Origin: Cognatilysobacter xinjiangensis
Lineage (GTDB): Bacteria > Pseudomonadota > Gammaproteobacteria > Xanthomonadales > Xanthomonadaceae
Direction: 5' to 3'
Assembly: GCF_014651995.1 (NCBI RefSeq)
Contig: NZ_BMXY01000005.1
Location: 62,001 to 126,000, forward strand
DNA: 64,000 nt
Shown here: piece after piece, positions 9,654 to 18,243 of the stretch
Layout: each line of letters begins with the position of its first letter
Position numbering within the stretch: position 1 is the first letter of the stretch
The notes under the pieces: model-generated
Databases searched by the model: none
Told to the model about the DNA's origin: nothing
The model's input: the letters and a program-made list of their open reading frames with translations, nothing else
Program-made: the position numbers and the translations under genes

Positions 9654-10757
9654 ATGAAAACTCGAGCCGCCATTGACGGCGCCCGGGCGCCGTCGGTGCC
9701 CGTCCGCTCACTCCTCGCCCTCGCCCTGGTCGCCGCCGCACCCGCCTGGGCGCAGGACGCGACGACCGCCGGCGTGCCCGCTCCGCAGGAACAGAGCGCC
9801 ACGGCCGCGCAGGCGGATACGCCGCCCGTGTCCACCGACGCGGTCGAACCGGCGGACGTGCCGACGACCGACACGACGACGAGCGATACGACGCTCGATG
9901 TCGACGCTGCGACGGATGCGGTAGTCGACGACGCGCAGGATGCGAACGCCGATACCGACGCAACGCCTGTCGCGGACGACACGACGACGACCGATGCGCC
10001 AGCCGACGCCACCGCCGCCGAATCCGACTTCGATGCGCTCTACGGCACGTCCACGGCGGCGACCGGTACCGCACCCGGCGCCTACGACCCGTGGGAGCCG
10101 TACAACCGGCGCATGCACCGCTTCAACAACGCGGTCGATCGCCGCGTCGCCAAGCCGCTCGCCAACGCTTACGTGAAGGTGGTGCCGCGCCCGGTGCGCA
10201 GCGGCGTCAGCAATTTCTTCGGCAACCTCGGCCAGCCGCTCGCGGCGATCAACTCGCTGCTGCAGGGCCGGCCGAAGCAGGCCGCGCATGCGCTGGGCCG
10301 CTTCGTGGTCAATTCCACGCTCGGCATCGGCGGCGTGTTCGATCCGGCCAGCGATGCCAAGCTCGAAATGCCCAACGAGGATTTCGGCCAGACGCTCGGC
10401 GTCTGGGGCTGGAAGCGCTCGCGTTACGTCGAGCTGCCCCTGTTCGGCCCGCGCACGCTGCGCGACGTGGTCGGCATGGTGGGCGACGCGCCGCTGTCGC
10501 CGCTGCGCCAGGTCGAGGCCGACAGGGTGCGCGTGCCGCTGCAGGGCCTGCAGCTGGTCGACCTGCGCGCGCAGCTGATGTCGACCGACGCGCTGCGCGA
10601 GGGCGCCGAGGACGATTACACGCTGGTGCGCGATGCGTGGATGCAGCGTCGCGCCTACCAGATCGACGGCGACCGCGACGACGACAGCCTGCCGGACTAC
10701 CTGCGCGAGAACCAGCCGCTGATCCCGGTCAACGCGATGCCGGTGTCGGGCGACTGA
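9654..10757 (+). CDS. mlaA: MlaA/VacJ family protein without lipobox
   Basis: MlaA (VacJ) removes mislocalised phospholipids from the outer leaflet of the outer membrane and passes them to MlaC. The 367-residue protein has a signal peptide (SLLALALVAAAPAWA-Q) and a Thr/Asp/Ala-rich linker at about residues 36-125. The VacJ domain then starts at YDPWEPYNRRMHRFNNAVDR, with FFGNLGQPLAAINSLLQG and EDFGQTLGVWG. E. coli MlaA is a lipoprotein, but this protein has no cysteine at all, so it cannot be lipidated in that way. It is the last gene of the mla operon and faces rmuC. Confidence 0.92.
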   Translation: MKTRAAIDGARAPSVPVRSLLALALVAAAPAWAQDATTAGVPAPQEQSATAAQADTPPVSTDAVEPADVPTTDTTTSDTTLDVDAATDAVVDDAQDANADTDATPVADDTTTTDAPADATAAESDFDALYGTSTAATGTAPGAYDPWEPYNRRMHRFNNAVDRRVAKPLANAYVKVVPRPVRSGVSNFFGNLGQPLAAINSLLQGRPKQAAHALGRFVVNSTLGIGGVFDPASDAKLEMPNEDFGQTLGVWGWKRSRYVELPLFGPRTLRDVVGMVGDAPLSPLRQVEADRVRVPLQGLQLVDLRAQLMSTDALREGAEDDYTLVRDAWMQRRAYQIDGDRDDDSLPDYLRENQPLIPVNAMPVSGD

Positions 10758-10780
10758 TCCAGGCACTCGGGATTCGATGC

Positions 10781-10815
10781 GACGGCGCGATTCGCGGCAA
10801 CGCGATCGCGCCGTC
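10781..10815. terminator. Hairpin between convergent mlaA and rmuC
   Basis: An 11-bp perfect inverted repeat (GACGGCGCGAT at 10781-10791, ATCGCGCCGTC at 10805-10815) encloses a 13-base loop. It lies in the 69-bp gap between two converging genes, so it is probably a bidirectional terminator. There is no long T tract on either side. Confidence 0.55.
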
Positions 10816-10826
10816 TTCGCATGCGC

Positions 10827-12422
10827 TCAGCGCCTGGGCTCGCCCTTCTCGCCGGGCTGCGGCTCGGTGACCTGCGCGAGCAGGCTCTGCCCGACCGCTT
10901 CGATCTCGGTGTCGACGTCCGGCGCCAGCACCTCCGGCAGCTTCGCCTTCGGCTTCACGCCCAGGCTGACCAGGCGGCGCGCGCGCGGGATCACCGCCAT
11001 CGTCGAATCCGACAGGCGATTCTTCGCCGACGCATAGGTCTCGGCCGCCGCCTGCAGGCGCGTACCGACCTTGTCGAAGTCGACGAGGAAGTTGGTCAGC
11101 GCATCCAGCAGCAGCCCCCCGGCCTTGTTGATCTCTTCGGCCTGCTTCTGGATCTTCTCCCGCGTCCACAGCCCGTCGACCACGCGCAGCAGCGCCATCA
11201 GCGTGTTCGGCGAGGCGAACACGATGCGGCGCTCGAAGGCGTAGGTCTGCAACGAGCCGTCGGTGCCGAGCGCCGCCGACAGCGCGCCCTCGATCGGCAC
11301 GAAGGCCACGGTGACATCCAGCGCGGCCTCGCCGAACAGCTTCGGGTACTGCTTGTCGCTGAGCTCGCGCACGTGCTGGCGCAGCGCGATCGCATGGCGA
11401 TGCAGCGCTTCGTGGTGCGCGTCGACGTCGTCGGCGTTCATCGCCTGCTCCCAGGCGACGAGGTTGACCTTGCTGTCGACGACGACGCAGCGGTCGCCCG
11501 GCAGGCGCACCACGACGTCGGGGCGCAGCCCGCGGCCTTCCTCGTTGGCGACGTGCTTCTGGCGCTCGAAATGCACGCCCTCCTCCAGGCCCGAGCCGCG
11601 CAACACGCTTTCGAGCATCAGCTCGCCCCAATCGCCTCGCACCTTGGCGTTGCCGCGCAGCGCCTTGGTGAGCGCGGCCGCCTGCGCGGCCATGTCCTGG
11701 TTGAGCGTGCGCAGCTCGTTGAGCGCGCCGACCAGCGTCGCGCGTTCCTTGGCTTCCTCGCCGTAGACGGCGTCGACGCGCTGGCGGAACTGGTCGAGCT
11801 GCGCGGAGAACGGCTTGAGCAGGGTTTCGATATCGGCCTTGGACTGCACCGTCGCGCTGCGCACGTTCTGCTCGAACTGCGCGCCGCGTTCCTCGAACAC
11901 CTTGCCGGCCATCTGCGCGAAGCTGGCCGACAGCTTGGCCTGCGCGTCCTCGATGAAGGCGCGCATCTGCGTTTCGGCCTGGCGCGCATGGGCGAGGTTG
12001 GCCTGCGCCTGCGCGAGTTCGCCCGACAACCGCTGCGACTCGGCCTGCTGCGCGGCCTGCGCCTCGCGGAGCGCGGCGAGTTCCGTGCGGCGCTCGTCGA
12101 GTTCGCGCGCGGCGGCGGCGCGCGCTGCCTTCTCGCCGGCGAGTTCGTCGCGCAGACGGTCGGCGCTCGCGCGCAGCGTGTCGATATCAGTCGCGGCCTG
12201 GCGCGCGGCGTCCAGCGCCGCCTGCGCGCGACCCAGCGCCTCGGCATCGTCGCGGATGCGCGACTGCGCGACGGCCAGATCGGCGGCAAGACGATCGCGC
12301 TCGGCTTCGAGCGAAGGCAGGCGCGGATCGGCACCCTTCGAATGCAGGCGCCACAGCGCGAAGGCGACGGCGATGAGCGCCAGTGCGGCGAAGGCGACGA
12401 CAGCGAGGGCGAGCGGGGTCAT
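10827..12422 (-). CDS. rmuC: DNA recombination protein RmuC
   Basis: RmuC is a predicted nuclease-fold protein that limits recombination at inverted repeats. The 531-residue protein has an N-terminal membrane anchor (LALAVVAFAALALIAVAFAL), a long Ala/Glu/Arg-rich coiled coil to about residue 240, and a C-terminal RmuC domain. That domain has GDWGELMLESVLRGSGLEEG, RPDVVVRLPGDRCVVVDSKV (the D...DSK part of a PD-(D/E)XK fold) and FASPNTLMALLRVVDGLW. It converges with mlaA. Confidence 0.93.
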   Translation of the reverse strand: MTPLALAVVAFAALALIAVAFALWRLHSKGADPRLPSLEAERDRLAADLAVAQSRIRDDAEALGRAQAALDAARQAATDIDTLRASADRLRDELAGEKAARAAAARELDERRTELAALREAQAAQQAESQRLSGELAQAQANLAHARQAETQMRAFIEDAQAKLSASFAQMAGKVFEERGAQFEQNVRSATVQSKADIETLLKPFSAQLDQFRQRVDAVYGEEAKERATLVGALNELRTLNQDMAAQAAALTKALRGNAKVRGDWGELMLESVLRGSGLEEGVHFERQKHVANEEGRGLRPDVVVRLPGDRCVVVDSKVNLVAWEQAMNADDVDAHHEALHRHAIALRQHVRELSDKQYPKLFGEAALDVTVAFVPIEGALSAALGTDGSLQTYAFERRIVFASPNTLMALLRVVDGLWTREKIQKQAEEINKAGGLLLDALTNFLVDFDKVGTRLQAAAETYASAKNRLSDSTMAVIPRARRLVSLGVKPKAKLPEVLAPDVDTEIEAVGQSLLAQVTEPQPGEKGEPRR

Positions 12423-12568
12423 GACAGGCTCCTGCGGCCGGATGCGGCGCCACAGTAGATGGTTTTCTGTCTCAGGCCGTGAGACTGCGGTTCACGCAGG
12501 CGTGCGACACGCGGGCCAAGCGGCCGCAAGCGACATCGTCGCCACCGCGATTCTGCCAGCATGCGCGC

Positions 12569-13270
12569 ATGCTCTCCTTCGTCATTCCCGCGCACGACGA
12601 GGCGCCGCGCCTGCCCGCGACGATCGACGCGCTGCACGCCGCCGCGCGCGGCTGCGGCGTCGACTACGAGATCGTGGTGGTCGACGACGCCTCGCGTGAC
12701 GGCACCGGCGACGTGGCGGCGCGGCATGGCGCGCGCGTGCTGCGCGTCGAGCACCGGCAGATCGCCGCCACGCGCAATGCCGGCGCGCGTGCGGCGAGGG
12801 GCGACACGCTGGTATTCGTCGATGCCGATACGCGCATCCCTGTCGAAACGCTGGCTGCGGCGTTGGCGGCGTTGCGCGACGGTGCGGTCGGGGGCGGCGC
12901 GACGGTTCGCTTCGATGCCGACCTGCCGTGGCACCAGCGTTTCGTCATCGCCATCGGCGTGCGGCTGGTGTGGCTCGGGCGCGTGGCGGCCGGCTGCTTC
13001 GTTTTCTGCATGCGCCCGGCGTTCGACGGGGCGGGCGGCTTCGACGAGCGCTGGTACGCGGGCGAGGACGTGGCCATGAGCCGCGCACTGGCGAAGGCCG
13101 GGCGCTTCGTGCTGCTGCGCGAGCCGGTGTGGACGTCGGCGCGCAAGCTGGACACGTTCACGCCGGGGGAGCATCTGCGGCTGATGCTGCGATTGGCGTT
13201 CCGCGGGCGGGGGTTGTTGCGGTCGCGGGAGCATCTGGCGCTCTGGTATGAGCGGCGGGAGAAGGAGTAA
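12569..13270 (+). CDS. Family 2 glycosyltransferase
   Basis: A GT-A fold glycosyltransferase of 233 residues that would transfer a sugar from a nucleotide-sugar donor. VIPAHDEAPRLPATIDAL opens the nucleotide-binding fold. DDASRDGTG and the DxD-type FVDADTR are the donor and metal motifs, and GGFDERWYAGEDVAMS supplies the acidic acceptor-side motif. There is no transmembrane tail. ATG 12569 is the first codon of the fold; no good ribosome binding site was seen. It is divergent from rmuC and the acceptor is unknown. Confidence 0.85.
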   Translation: MLSFVIPAHDEAPRLPATIDALHAAARGCGVDYEIVVVDDASRDGTGDVAARHGARVLRVEHRQIAATRNAGARAARGDTLVFVDADTRIPVETLAAALAALRDGAVGGGATVRFDADLPWHQRFVIAIGVRLVWLGRVAAGCFVFCMRPAFDGAGGFDERWYAGEDVAMSRALAKAGRFVLLREPVWTSARKLDTFTPGEHLRLMLRLAFRGRGLLRSREHLALWYERREKE

Positions 13271-13400
13271 GGGGCTGGTCGCTTGTGGCGGCAGGCTTCA
13301 ACCGCCGAACGTGAGGGCGCGGCGTTTGGCTGCGTTCGACGCGGTGGGTCTTCGCTTCTGTAGCTGCGCCGACGCGGTTCGCATCATTGCGATGACGATT

Positions 13401-13436
13401 CGCGAGTACGCGAGTACGCGAGTACGCGAGTACGCG
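13401..13436. repeat. 8-bp tandem repeat, about 4.5 copies
   Basis: The unit CGCGAGTA is repeated head to tail with no mismatch. It sits in the non-coding spacer between the glycosyltransferase and rlmI. Such perfect short repeats can change copy number. Confidence 0.9.
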
Positions 13437-13483
13437 AAAAAAGGCTAAATCTGAAGCGTTTCGTGCGCTGGCGCGCCCGAGTC

Positions 13484-13509
13484 ACTTTCTTTGCTGGTGC
13501 AAAGAAAGT
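13484..13509. repeat. Inverted repeat (dispersed-repeat type)
   Basis: ACTTTCTTTG (13484-13493) and CAAAGAAAGT (13500-13509) form a perfect 10-bp stem with a 6-base loop, followed by another CAAAGAAAG copy. Elements of this look are common in intergenic regions of xanthomonads; that part is general knowledge, not something shown here. The spacer 13271-13742 holds no gene I can support. Confidence 0.7.
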
Positions 13510-13670
13510 AACCAAAGAAAGCACCTTCCCCGATCAGATCTACAGCAGGCGACCGGACGCTACGCAGGGATTCGCACACTCGCCATCCTGGCTCGGGTGC
13601 GAACGGCGCACATCCTGTGCGCCGCCCTTCGGGTCTCACGATTGCCTTCGGATTTCCGCTTTCCGTTTAA

Positions 13671-13717
<47 letters not shown>

Positions 13718-13742
13718 TGCAGCGTGTTTCAAAAGCCACTTC

Positions 13743-14909
13743 TCAGTCCAGCACGCGGCAAAACACGGCCTTGAGGTAGCGGGATTCCGGGACGCTGGCG
13801 AGCACCGGGTGGTCGGGGCCGGCGCCGGATACCTTGAGCACCTGCACGGTACGGTTGGCGTAGAACGCGGCGCGACGGAGCATGTCGAGGAACTGGTCTT
13901 CGCTGACCAGGCCGGTGCACGAGAACGTGGCAAGCAGGCCGCCGGGCTTGGTCACGCCGAGCGCCAGCTTGTTCATGTCGAGGTACTTCTTCAGCGCCGG
14001 GATCACCTGGTCGCGGTCGCGGGTCATCTTCGCCGGGTCGAGGATCACCACGTCGTACTGCTCGCCCCGGTTACCGGCGTCGCGCAGCCAGGGGAAGATG
14101 TCGGCCTGGATGAATCGGATGCGCTGGTCGTTGAGCTTGGCGTTGCCCTTGGCGATCGACAGCACCGCATCGTCGATGTCGACGCCGGTGACCTCGCTCG
14201 CGCCGCGCACTGCGGCGTACACGCCGAAGCCGCCCGTGTTGCAGCACAGGTCGAGCACCGTCTTGCCATGCATGTGCTGGCTCAGCCACTGGCGGTTCTC
14301 GCGCTGGTCGGCGAAGAAGCCGGTCTTGTGCGCGCCGGAGGGATCGGCGCGGAAGCGGATGCCGTGCTCGGTGATGATCGCCGGCGGCACGGCCGACTGC
14401 ACGCGGAAGTCGAAGCTCTCCTGCTTCTGCACGTGCTCGTCGGCGAACGAGAAGAAGCGGCAGCCGGGGAACTGCTCGGCGAGCGCGGCATAGATCCATT
14501 CGCGGTGGCGGAACATGCCGGCCGAGAAGAACTCGACCACCAGCAGGTCCGCGTAGCGGTCGACGACCAGGCCCGAGAGCCCGTCGCCCTCGCTGTGCAC
14601 AACGCGCCAGGCATCGGAGACGTCGTCCAGCTTGAGCAGGTCGCGGCGCAGCGACACGGCCGCCCCGATCTTGCGGCGGAACCAGCCTTCGTCGACGGCG
14701 ACGTCGGGATCGGTCTCGAGGATGCGCACGGCGATGCGCGAATGGCCGTTGTAGAAGCCGCGGCCGATCCACTCGCCGTCCACGCCGACCACGTCGACGA
14801 TCGCGCCGGGCTTGGGGCGGACGGCCGGCTTGTCGACCAGGCGCTGGAAGATCCACGGGTGCGTGGACTTCCACGCGTTCTTGAGGCGTACCACGGGCAG
14901 TTCGTTCAT
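13743..14909 (-). CDS. rlmI: Class I SAM-dependent rRNA methyltransferase, RlmI-like
   Basis: RlmI methylates C5 of a cytosine in 23S rRNA. The 388-residue protein has an N-terminal PUA-type domain (residues 1-75, VRLKNAWKSTHPWIF), a linker domain, and a Rossmann methyltransferase domain. That domain shows motif I VLDLCCNTGGFGVYAA near residue 222, DPAKM near 287 and the C5-MTase cysteine region FSCTGLVSEDQF near 326. Length and order match the RlmI/YccW family. The DPAK sequence differs slightly from the DPPK of E. coli RlmI, so the exact target base is less certain than the family. Confidence 0.85.
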   Translation of the reverse strand: MNELPVVRLKNAWKSTHPWIFQRLVDKPAVRPKPGAIVDVVGVDGEWIGRGFYNGHSRIAVRILETDPDVAVDEGWFRRKIGAAVSLRRDLLKLDDVSDAWRVVHSEGDGLSGLVVDRYADLLVVEFFSAGMFRHREWIYAALAEQFPGCRFFSFADEHVQKQESFDFRVQSAVPPAIITEHGIRFRADPSGAHKTGFFADQRENRQWLSQHMHGKTVLDLCCNTGGFGVYAAVRGASEVTGVDIDDAVLSIAKGNAKLNDQRIRFIQADIFPWLRDAGNRGEQYDVVILDPAKMTRDRDQVIPALKKYLDMNKLALGVTKPGGLLATFSCTGLVSEDQFLDMLRRAAFYANRTVQVLKVSGAGPDHPVLASVPESRYLKAVFCRVLD

Positions 14910-14959
14910 CCGCCCATTGTAGGTGTCATGGCGTTTTCATCCTGAGCGGTTACCATCGG

Positions 14960-15084
14960 CGCCCGAAGGGGAGTAGCTCCCGACGTCCGGATCGTCATTA
15001 CGAGCCTCGCGGCTCCGGTCCGGCGGCAGCCCAAGCGGCTGCGAGCAAGACCTTCGCCCGTCCCGGGGCGAAGGTGCGTCTTGT
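14960..15084 (+). promoter_or_regulatory. yybP-ykoY (Mn2+) riboswitch upstream of terC
   Basis: The leader has the class hallmark GGGGAGTAG at 14968-14976 and the 3' element GACCTTCG at 15049-15056. CGAAGG (14964-14969) can pair with CCTTCG (15051-15056) to form the closing P1 helix. The same CCTTCGCCC can instead pair with GGGGCGAAGG (15065-15074), flanked by CAAGAC/GTCTTG, giving a mutually exclusive hairpin. This class senses Mn2+ and often precedes TerC/Alx genes, which is exactly the context here. The switch mechanism is inferred. Confidence 0.88.
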
Positions 15085-15131
15085 CCGAGCGCTGCGTTCC
15101 GGTTCCCGTGATCCCGTATCGGAGCCTCCCT

Positions 15132-16091
15132 TTGGAAACCATCGCCTCACCCCTGATGTGGACCGCCTTCGGCGGTCTCGTCGTCCTCGCCCTGCTCGCC
15201 GACCTGGTGCTGATGCGCCACGGCGGGCCCCATCGCGTCACCTTCAAGGAAGCCCTCGGCTGGAGCGTCGGCTGGGTGGCCGTCGCGGTCGCCTTCGGCG
15301 GCTGGCTGTGGTGGTACGTGAGCCAGCAGTCCGGTCCCGACGCCGGCCAGCGCATCGCGCTGGAGTACTTCACCGGCTACCTGATCGAGAAATCGCTGGC
15401 GGTCGACAACATCTTCGTGTTCCTGATGCTGTTCACCTACTTCGCCGTACCGGAGGAACAGCGGCAGAAGGTGCTGGTGATCGGCGTGCTCGGCGCGATC
15501 GTGCTGCGCGCGATCATGATCTTCGCCGGCGCGCTGCTGCTCGCGAAGTTCCACTGGATCCTCTACGTGTTCGGCGCGTTCCTGCTGCTGACCGGCGTCA
15601 AGATGCTGTGGGCCGCCGGCAAGGAGCCCGACCTGGAGAACAACCCGCTGTTGCGCTGGCTCACGGGCCATGTGCCGCTGACGCGTGGCTACGTCGGCAG
15701 CAAGCTGTCCGTGATCGAGAACGGCAAGCGGCTCTATACCCCGTTGTTCATCGTCATCGTGATGATCGGCATCACCGACCTGATCTTCGCGGTCGACTCG
15801 ATCCCCGCGATCTTCGCGATCACCGAGGACCCCTTCGTGGTGCTGACCTCCAACGTGTTCGCCGTGCTGGGCCTTCGCGCGATGTTCTTCCTGCTGGCCG
15901 GCATGGCCGACCGCTTCCACCTGCTGCCCTACGGGCTCGCGGTGGTACTGATCTTCATCGGCGCGAAGATGCTGGCCGTCGATCTGTTCAAGATCCCGGT
16001 GCTGGTCTCGCTGGCGGTGGTCGCGACGATCATCGGTTTCACGGTCGTGCTGTCGCTGTTGCGCCCACAGCGTTCCACGCCCGCCGCCTGA
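15132..16091 (+). CDS. alx: TerC/Alx family integral membrane protein
   Basis: TerC-family proteins are inner-membrane proteins linked to Mn2+ export. The 319-residue protein has about nine hydrophobic segments and the signatures FTGYLIEKSLAVDNIFVFL and ITDLIFAVDSIPAIFAIT, with buried acidic residues. The start is taken as TTG 15132: GGAG at 15121-15124 lies 7 bases upstream, and the resulting METIASPLMW aligns with the known start of E. coli Alx. A TTG at 15081 is possible but falls inside the riboswitch hairpin. Regulation by the upstream riboswitch fits an Mn2+ efflux role. Confidence 0.93.
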   Translation: METIASPLMWTAFGGLVVLALLADLVLMRHGGPHRVTFKEALGWSVGWVAVAVAFGGWLWWYVSQQSGPDAGQRIALEYFTGYLIEKSLAVDNIFVFLMLFTYFAVPEEQRQKVLVIGVLGAIVLRAIMIFAGALLLAKFHWILYVFGAFLLLTGVKMLWAAGKEPDLENNPLLRWLTGHVPLTRGYVGSKLSVIENGKRLYTPLFIVIVMIGITDLIFAVDSIPAIFAITEDPFVVLTSNVFAVLGLRAMFFLLAGMADRFHLLPYGLAVVLIFIGAKMLAVDLFKIPVLVSLAVVATIIGFTVVLSLLRPQRSTPAA

Positions 16092-16143
16092 CGGATGGCG
16101 CCGCCGGCCTTGCATTCCCGGCCGGCGGCGCCAAGTCCGCAGG

Positions 16144-16872
16144 ATGCACCTTCACACGCCCGCACCGCCGTCCGACCCTGCCCAGCAGCGCCGCCTCGAT
16201 GCGCGCCGCTGGCGCCGGGCCTTCAACCTCTCGCTGGCCGCCGTGCTCGGGCTGGTGGCGATCTACGCGGCGCAGGCGGGCTTCGACGTGCCGGCCTGGT
16301 CGGTGCGGCCGCAACGTGTCGACGGGCTCGCCGGGATCGCCACCGCGCCGCTGCTGCACGGCTCGGCCGCGCACGTGGGCAGCAATGCGCTCGGCCTGCT
16401 GGCGCTGGGTACGCTGACCATCGCGCAGTTCCCACGCGCGCTCATGCGCACGCTGCCGCTGGCGTGGATCGGCTCCGGGCTGGCCGCATGGTGGCTGGGC
16501 ACGGCCGGCTCGCATCATCTGGGCGCGAGCGGCGTGGTCAACGGCCTGCTGTTCATGGTGCTGACGCTCGGCCTGGTGCGACGCGACCGCCCCGCGGTCG
16601 CCGCGGCGATGCTCGGCCTCTCGCTGTTCGGCGGCATGCTGCTGTCGGTGCTGCCGCACGAGCCCGGCATCTCCTGGCAGTCGCACCTGGGCGGCGCGGT
16701 CGGCGGCGTGATCGGCGGTCTCTGGGGCCGCCATGCCGACCCCATGCCGGCGCGCGTGCGCTACAGCTGGGAAGACGAGGACGAGGCCGCGGAAGCGGCC
16801 GATGCGATCGCGGTCATCGAACCGCCCTCGCCGGGGCCGACGCGCAGCGGCCATCCGCCCAGCTGGGGCTGA
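16144..16872 (+). CDS. Rhomboid family intramembrane serine protease
   Basis: A 242-residue membrane protein with six or so hydrophobic segments. The catalytic Ser is in HLGASGVVNG (GxSG motif, near residue 132) and the catalytic His is in WQSHLGGAVGG near 181. HGSAAHVGSNALGLLALG matches the L1-helix region of GlpG-type rhomboids. The last 40 residues are a hydrophilic acidic tail. It is 52 bp downstream of terC and its stop abuts the ubiA stop from the other strand. The substrate is unknown. Confidence 0.9.
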   Translation: MHLHTPAPPSDPAQQRRLDARRWRRAFNLSLAAVLGLVAIYAAQAGFDVPAWSVRPQRVDGLAGIATAPLLHGSAAHVGSNALGLLALGTLTIAQFPRALMRTLPLAWIGSGLAAWWLGTAGSHHLGASGVVNGLLFMVLTLGLVRRDRPAVAAAMLGLSLFGGMLLSVLPHEPGISWQSHLGGAVGGVIGGLWGRHADPMPARVRYSWEDEDEAAEAADAIAVIEPPSPGPTRSGHPPSWG

Positions 16873-17769
16873 TCAGCGCAGCGCGAGATCCAGCGCCAGG
16901 CCGGCGAAGACCGCCAGACCGACCCAGTGGTTGTGCAGGAACGCGCGGAAGCAGGCCGCGCGCTCGCGATGCCTCGCGATGCGGAACTCCCATCCGACCA
17001 GCACCAGCGCGACCGCGAGGCCCGCGAAGTACGCGGTGCCGAGCGATGCCATGACGCCCACCGTCGCCAGCAACGCGAACACCAGCGCGTACAGCAGCGC
17101 CTGCGCGAGCAGATCGTGGCGGCCGAAAAGGATCGCCGTCGACCGGCTGCCCATGCGCAGGTCGTCCTCGCGATCGACCATCGCGTACCAGGTGTCGTAC
17201 GCGGTCGACCAGACGATGTTCGCGGCGTACAGCACCCATGCGATCGCCGGCACCTCGCCGCGGATCGCAGCGAACGCCATCGGGATACCCCAGCCGAACG
17301 CCATGCCGAGATAGACCTGCGGGAAATGCGTGTAGCGCTTGAGGTAGGGGTAGCTCGCGGCCAGCAGCACGCCGACGAAGCTCATCGCGATGGTCAGCCG
17401 GTTCAGCGTGCACACCAATGCGAACGCCACCAGCATCAGCAGCGCGAACAGCGCCAGCGCCTCGCGCCCGCGTACCGCGCCCGTGGCGAGCGGGCGGTCC
17501 TTGGTGCGCTCGACGTGCGGATCGAGCCAGCGGTCGGCGTAGTCGTTGATCACGCAGCCGGCCGAACGCGTGAGCCACACGCCCAGCGAGAACACCAGCA
17601 GCGTCCACGCCGGCGGAACGCCCTCCGCCGCGAGCCAGAGGCCCCACCAGGTCGGCCACAGCAGCAGCAGCCAGCCGATCGGGCGATCGCCGCGCACCAG
17701 CGCCCAGTACAGGCGCACGCGATGCCGCCAGCCGGCGGGTTCGGTGGACGAAGGGACGGAAGCGCTCAT
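16873..17769 (-). CDS. ubiA: 4-hydroxybenzoate polyprenyltransferase UbiA
   Basis: UbiA attaches the polyprenyl chain to 4-hydroxybenzoate in ubiquinone synthesis at the inner membrane. The 298-residue protein has eight to nine hydrophobic segments. The two Asp-rich motifs are present: NDYADRWLD near residue 81 and [12 protein letters not shown] near 200. The start ATG 17769 gives the normal length; longer readings run into the tRNA. It is transcribed away from the tRNA and marks the last core gene before the island. Confidence 0.95.
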   Translation of the reverse strand: MSASVPSSTEPAGWRHRVRLYWALVRGDRPIGWLLLLWPTWWGLWLAAEGVPPAWTLLVFSLGVWLTRSAGCVINDYADRWLDPHVERTKDRPLATGAVRGREALALFALLMLVAFALVCTLNRLTIAMSFVGVLLAASYPYLKRYTHFPQVYLGMAFGWGIPMAFAAIRGEVPAIAWVLYAANIVWSTAYDTWYAMVDREDDLRMGSRSTAILFGRHDLLAQALLYALVFALLATVGVMASLGTAYFAGLAVALVLVGWEFRIARHRERAACFRAFLHNHWVGLAVFAGLALDLALR

Positions 17770-17910
17770 CGGAACATCGCGGCACCGCCACACGCGGCGC
17801 GCACAGGGTACCGGCGCGAGCGCCCACGTCCACCGCGACGCCGCCCGCGGCCGCCGAATGCGGCTAGAATGCCCCTCCCGCGCGGCCCGTCCGCGCGCGG
17901 TCGCAACGAC

Positions 17911-17952
17911 GCGCCTGTAGCTCAGCCGGATAGAGTAGTGGCTTCCGAAGCC
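17911..17952 (+). pseudogene. Truncated 5' copy of tRNA-Arg(CCG)
   Basis: These 42 bases are identical to the first 42 bases of the intact tRNA at 18042, up to the 3' side of the anticodon stem (TTCCGAAGCC). After that the sequence diverges completely for 89 bases until the full tRNA begins. It cannot fold into a tRNA and is best read as a scar of an earlier integration, excision or duplication at this site. Confidence 0.85.
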
Positions 17953-18041
17953 GCAACTCACCAGCCAGCAAGGGTAGATGGAGCGGCACACGGGCTTGGA
18001 CTCACAATCGGGCCCTGCGGTAGAAAAAGTCCTTACAAAAC

Positions 18042-18118
18042 GCGCCTGTAGCTCAGCCGGATAGAGTAGTGGCTTCCGAAGCCATTGGTCGGGGGTTCGA
18101 ATCCCTCCAGGCGCGCCA
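18042..18118 (+). tRNA. tRNA-Arg (anticodon CCG)
   Basis: A 77-nt cloverleaf with encoded CCA: acceptor GCGCCTG/CAGGCGC, D stem GCTC/GAGT, anticodon stem GTGGC/GCCAT with loop TTCCGAA, and T arm GGGGGTTCGAATCCCTC. Its 3' part is duplicated at 61806, so it is the integration target of the island. The mature tRNA is kept intact by the island-borne 3' part. Confidence 0.97.
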
Positions 18119-18120
18119 AC
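18066..18120 (+). repeat. attL: 55-bp direct repeat in tRNA-Arg
   Basis: Bases 18066-18120 are identical to 61806-61860. The repeat covers the tRNA from the end of the D stem to the CCA plus AC. This is the usual footprint of a tyrosine-recombinase element inserted at the 3' side of a tRNA gene. Confidence 0.93.
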
Positions 18121-18243
18121 TTCCTTGTGACAGATCTGTGCCTTCGCTGGGACACGCCCATTCCGGGTAGTCGGCCCGTGCGAGTGGAAGCCTCCGCGAC
18201 GACTCGCCGCCCTATGCTCGGATATCCCACCCGAGGAGCGGCC

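Noticed and set aside
15074-16417. Long plus-strand frame over terC
   Set aside because: It is an out-of-frame shadow of terC and the rhomboid gene.
17911-18118. Group I intron in the tRNA
   Set aside because: The downstream copy is a complete tRNA and the 89-bp spacer is too short and lacks intron structure.
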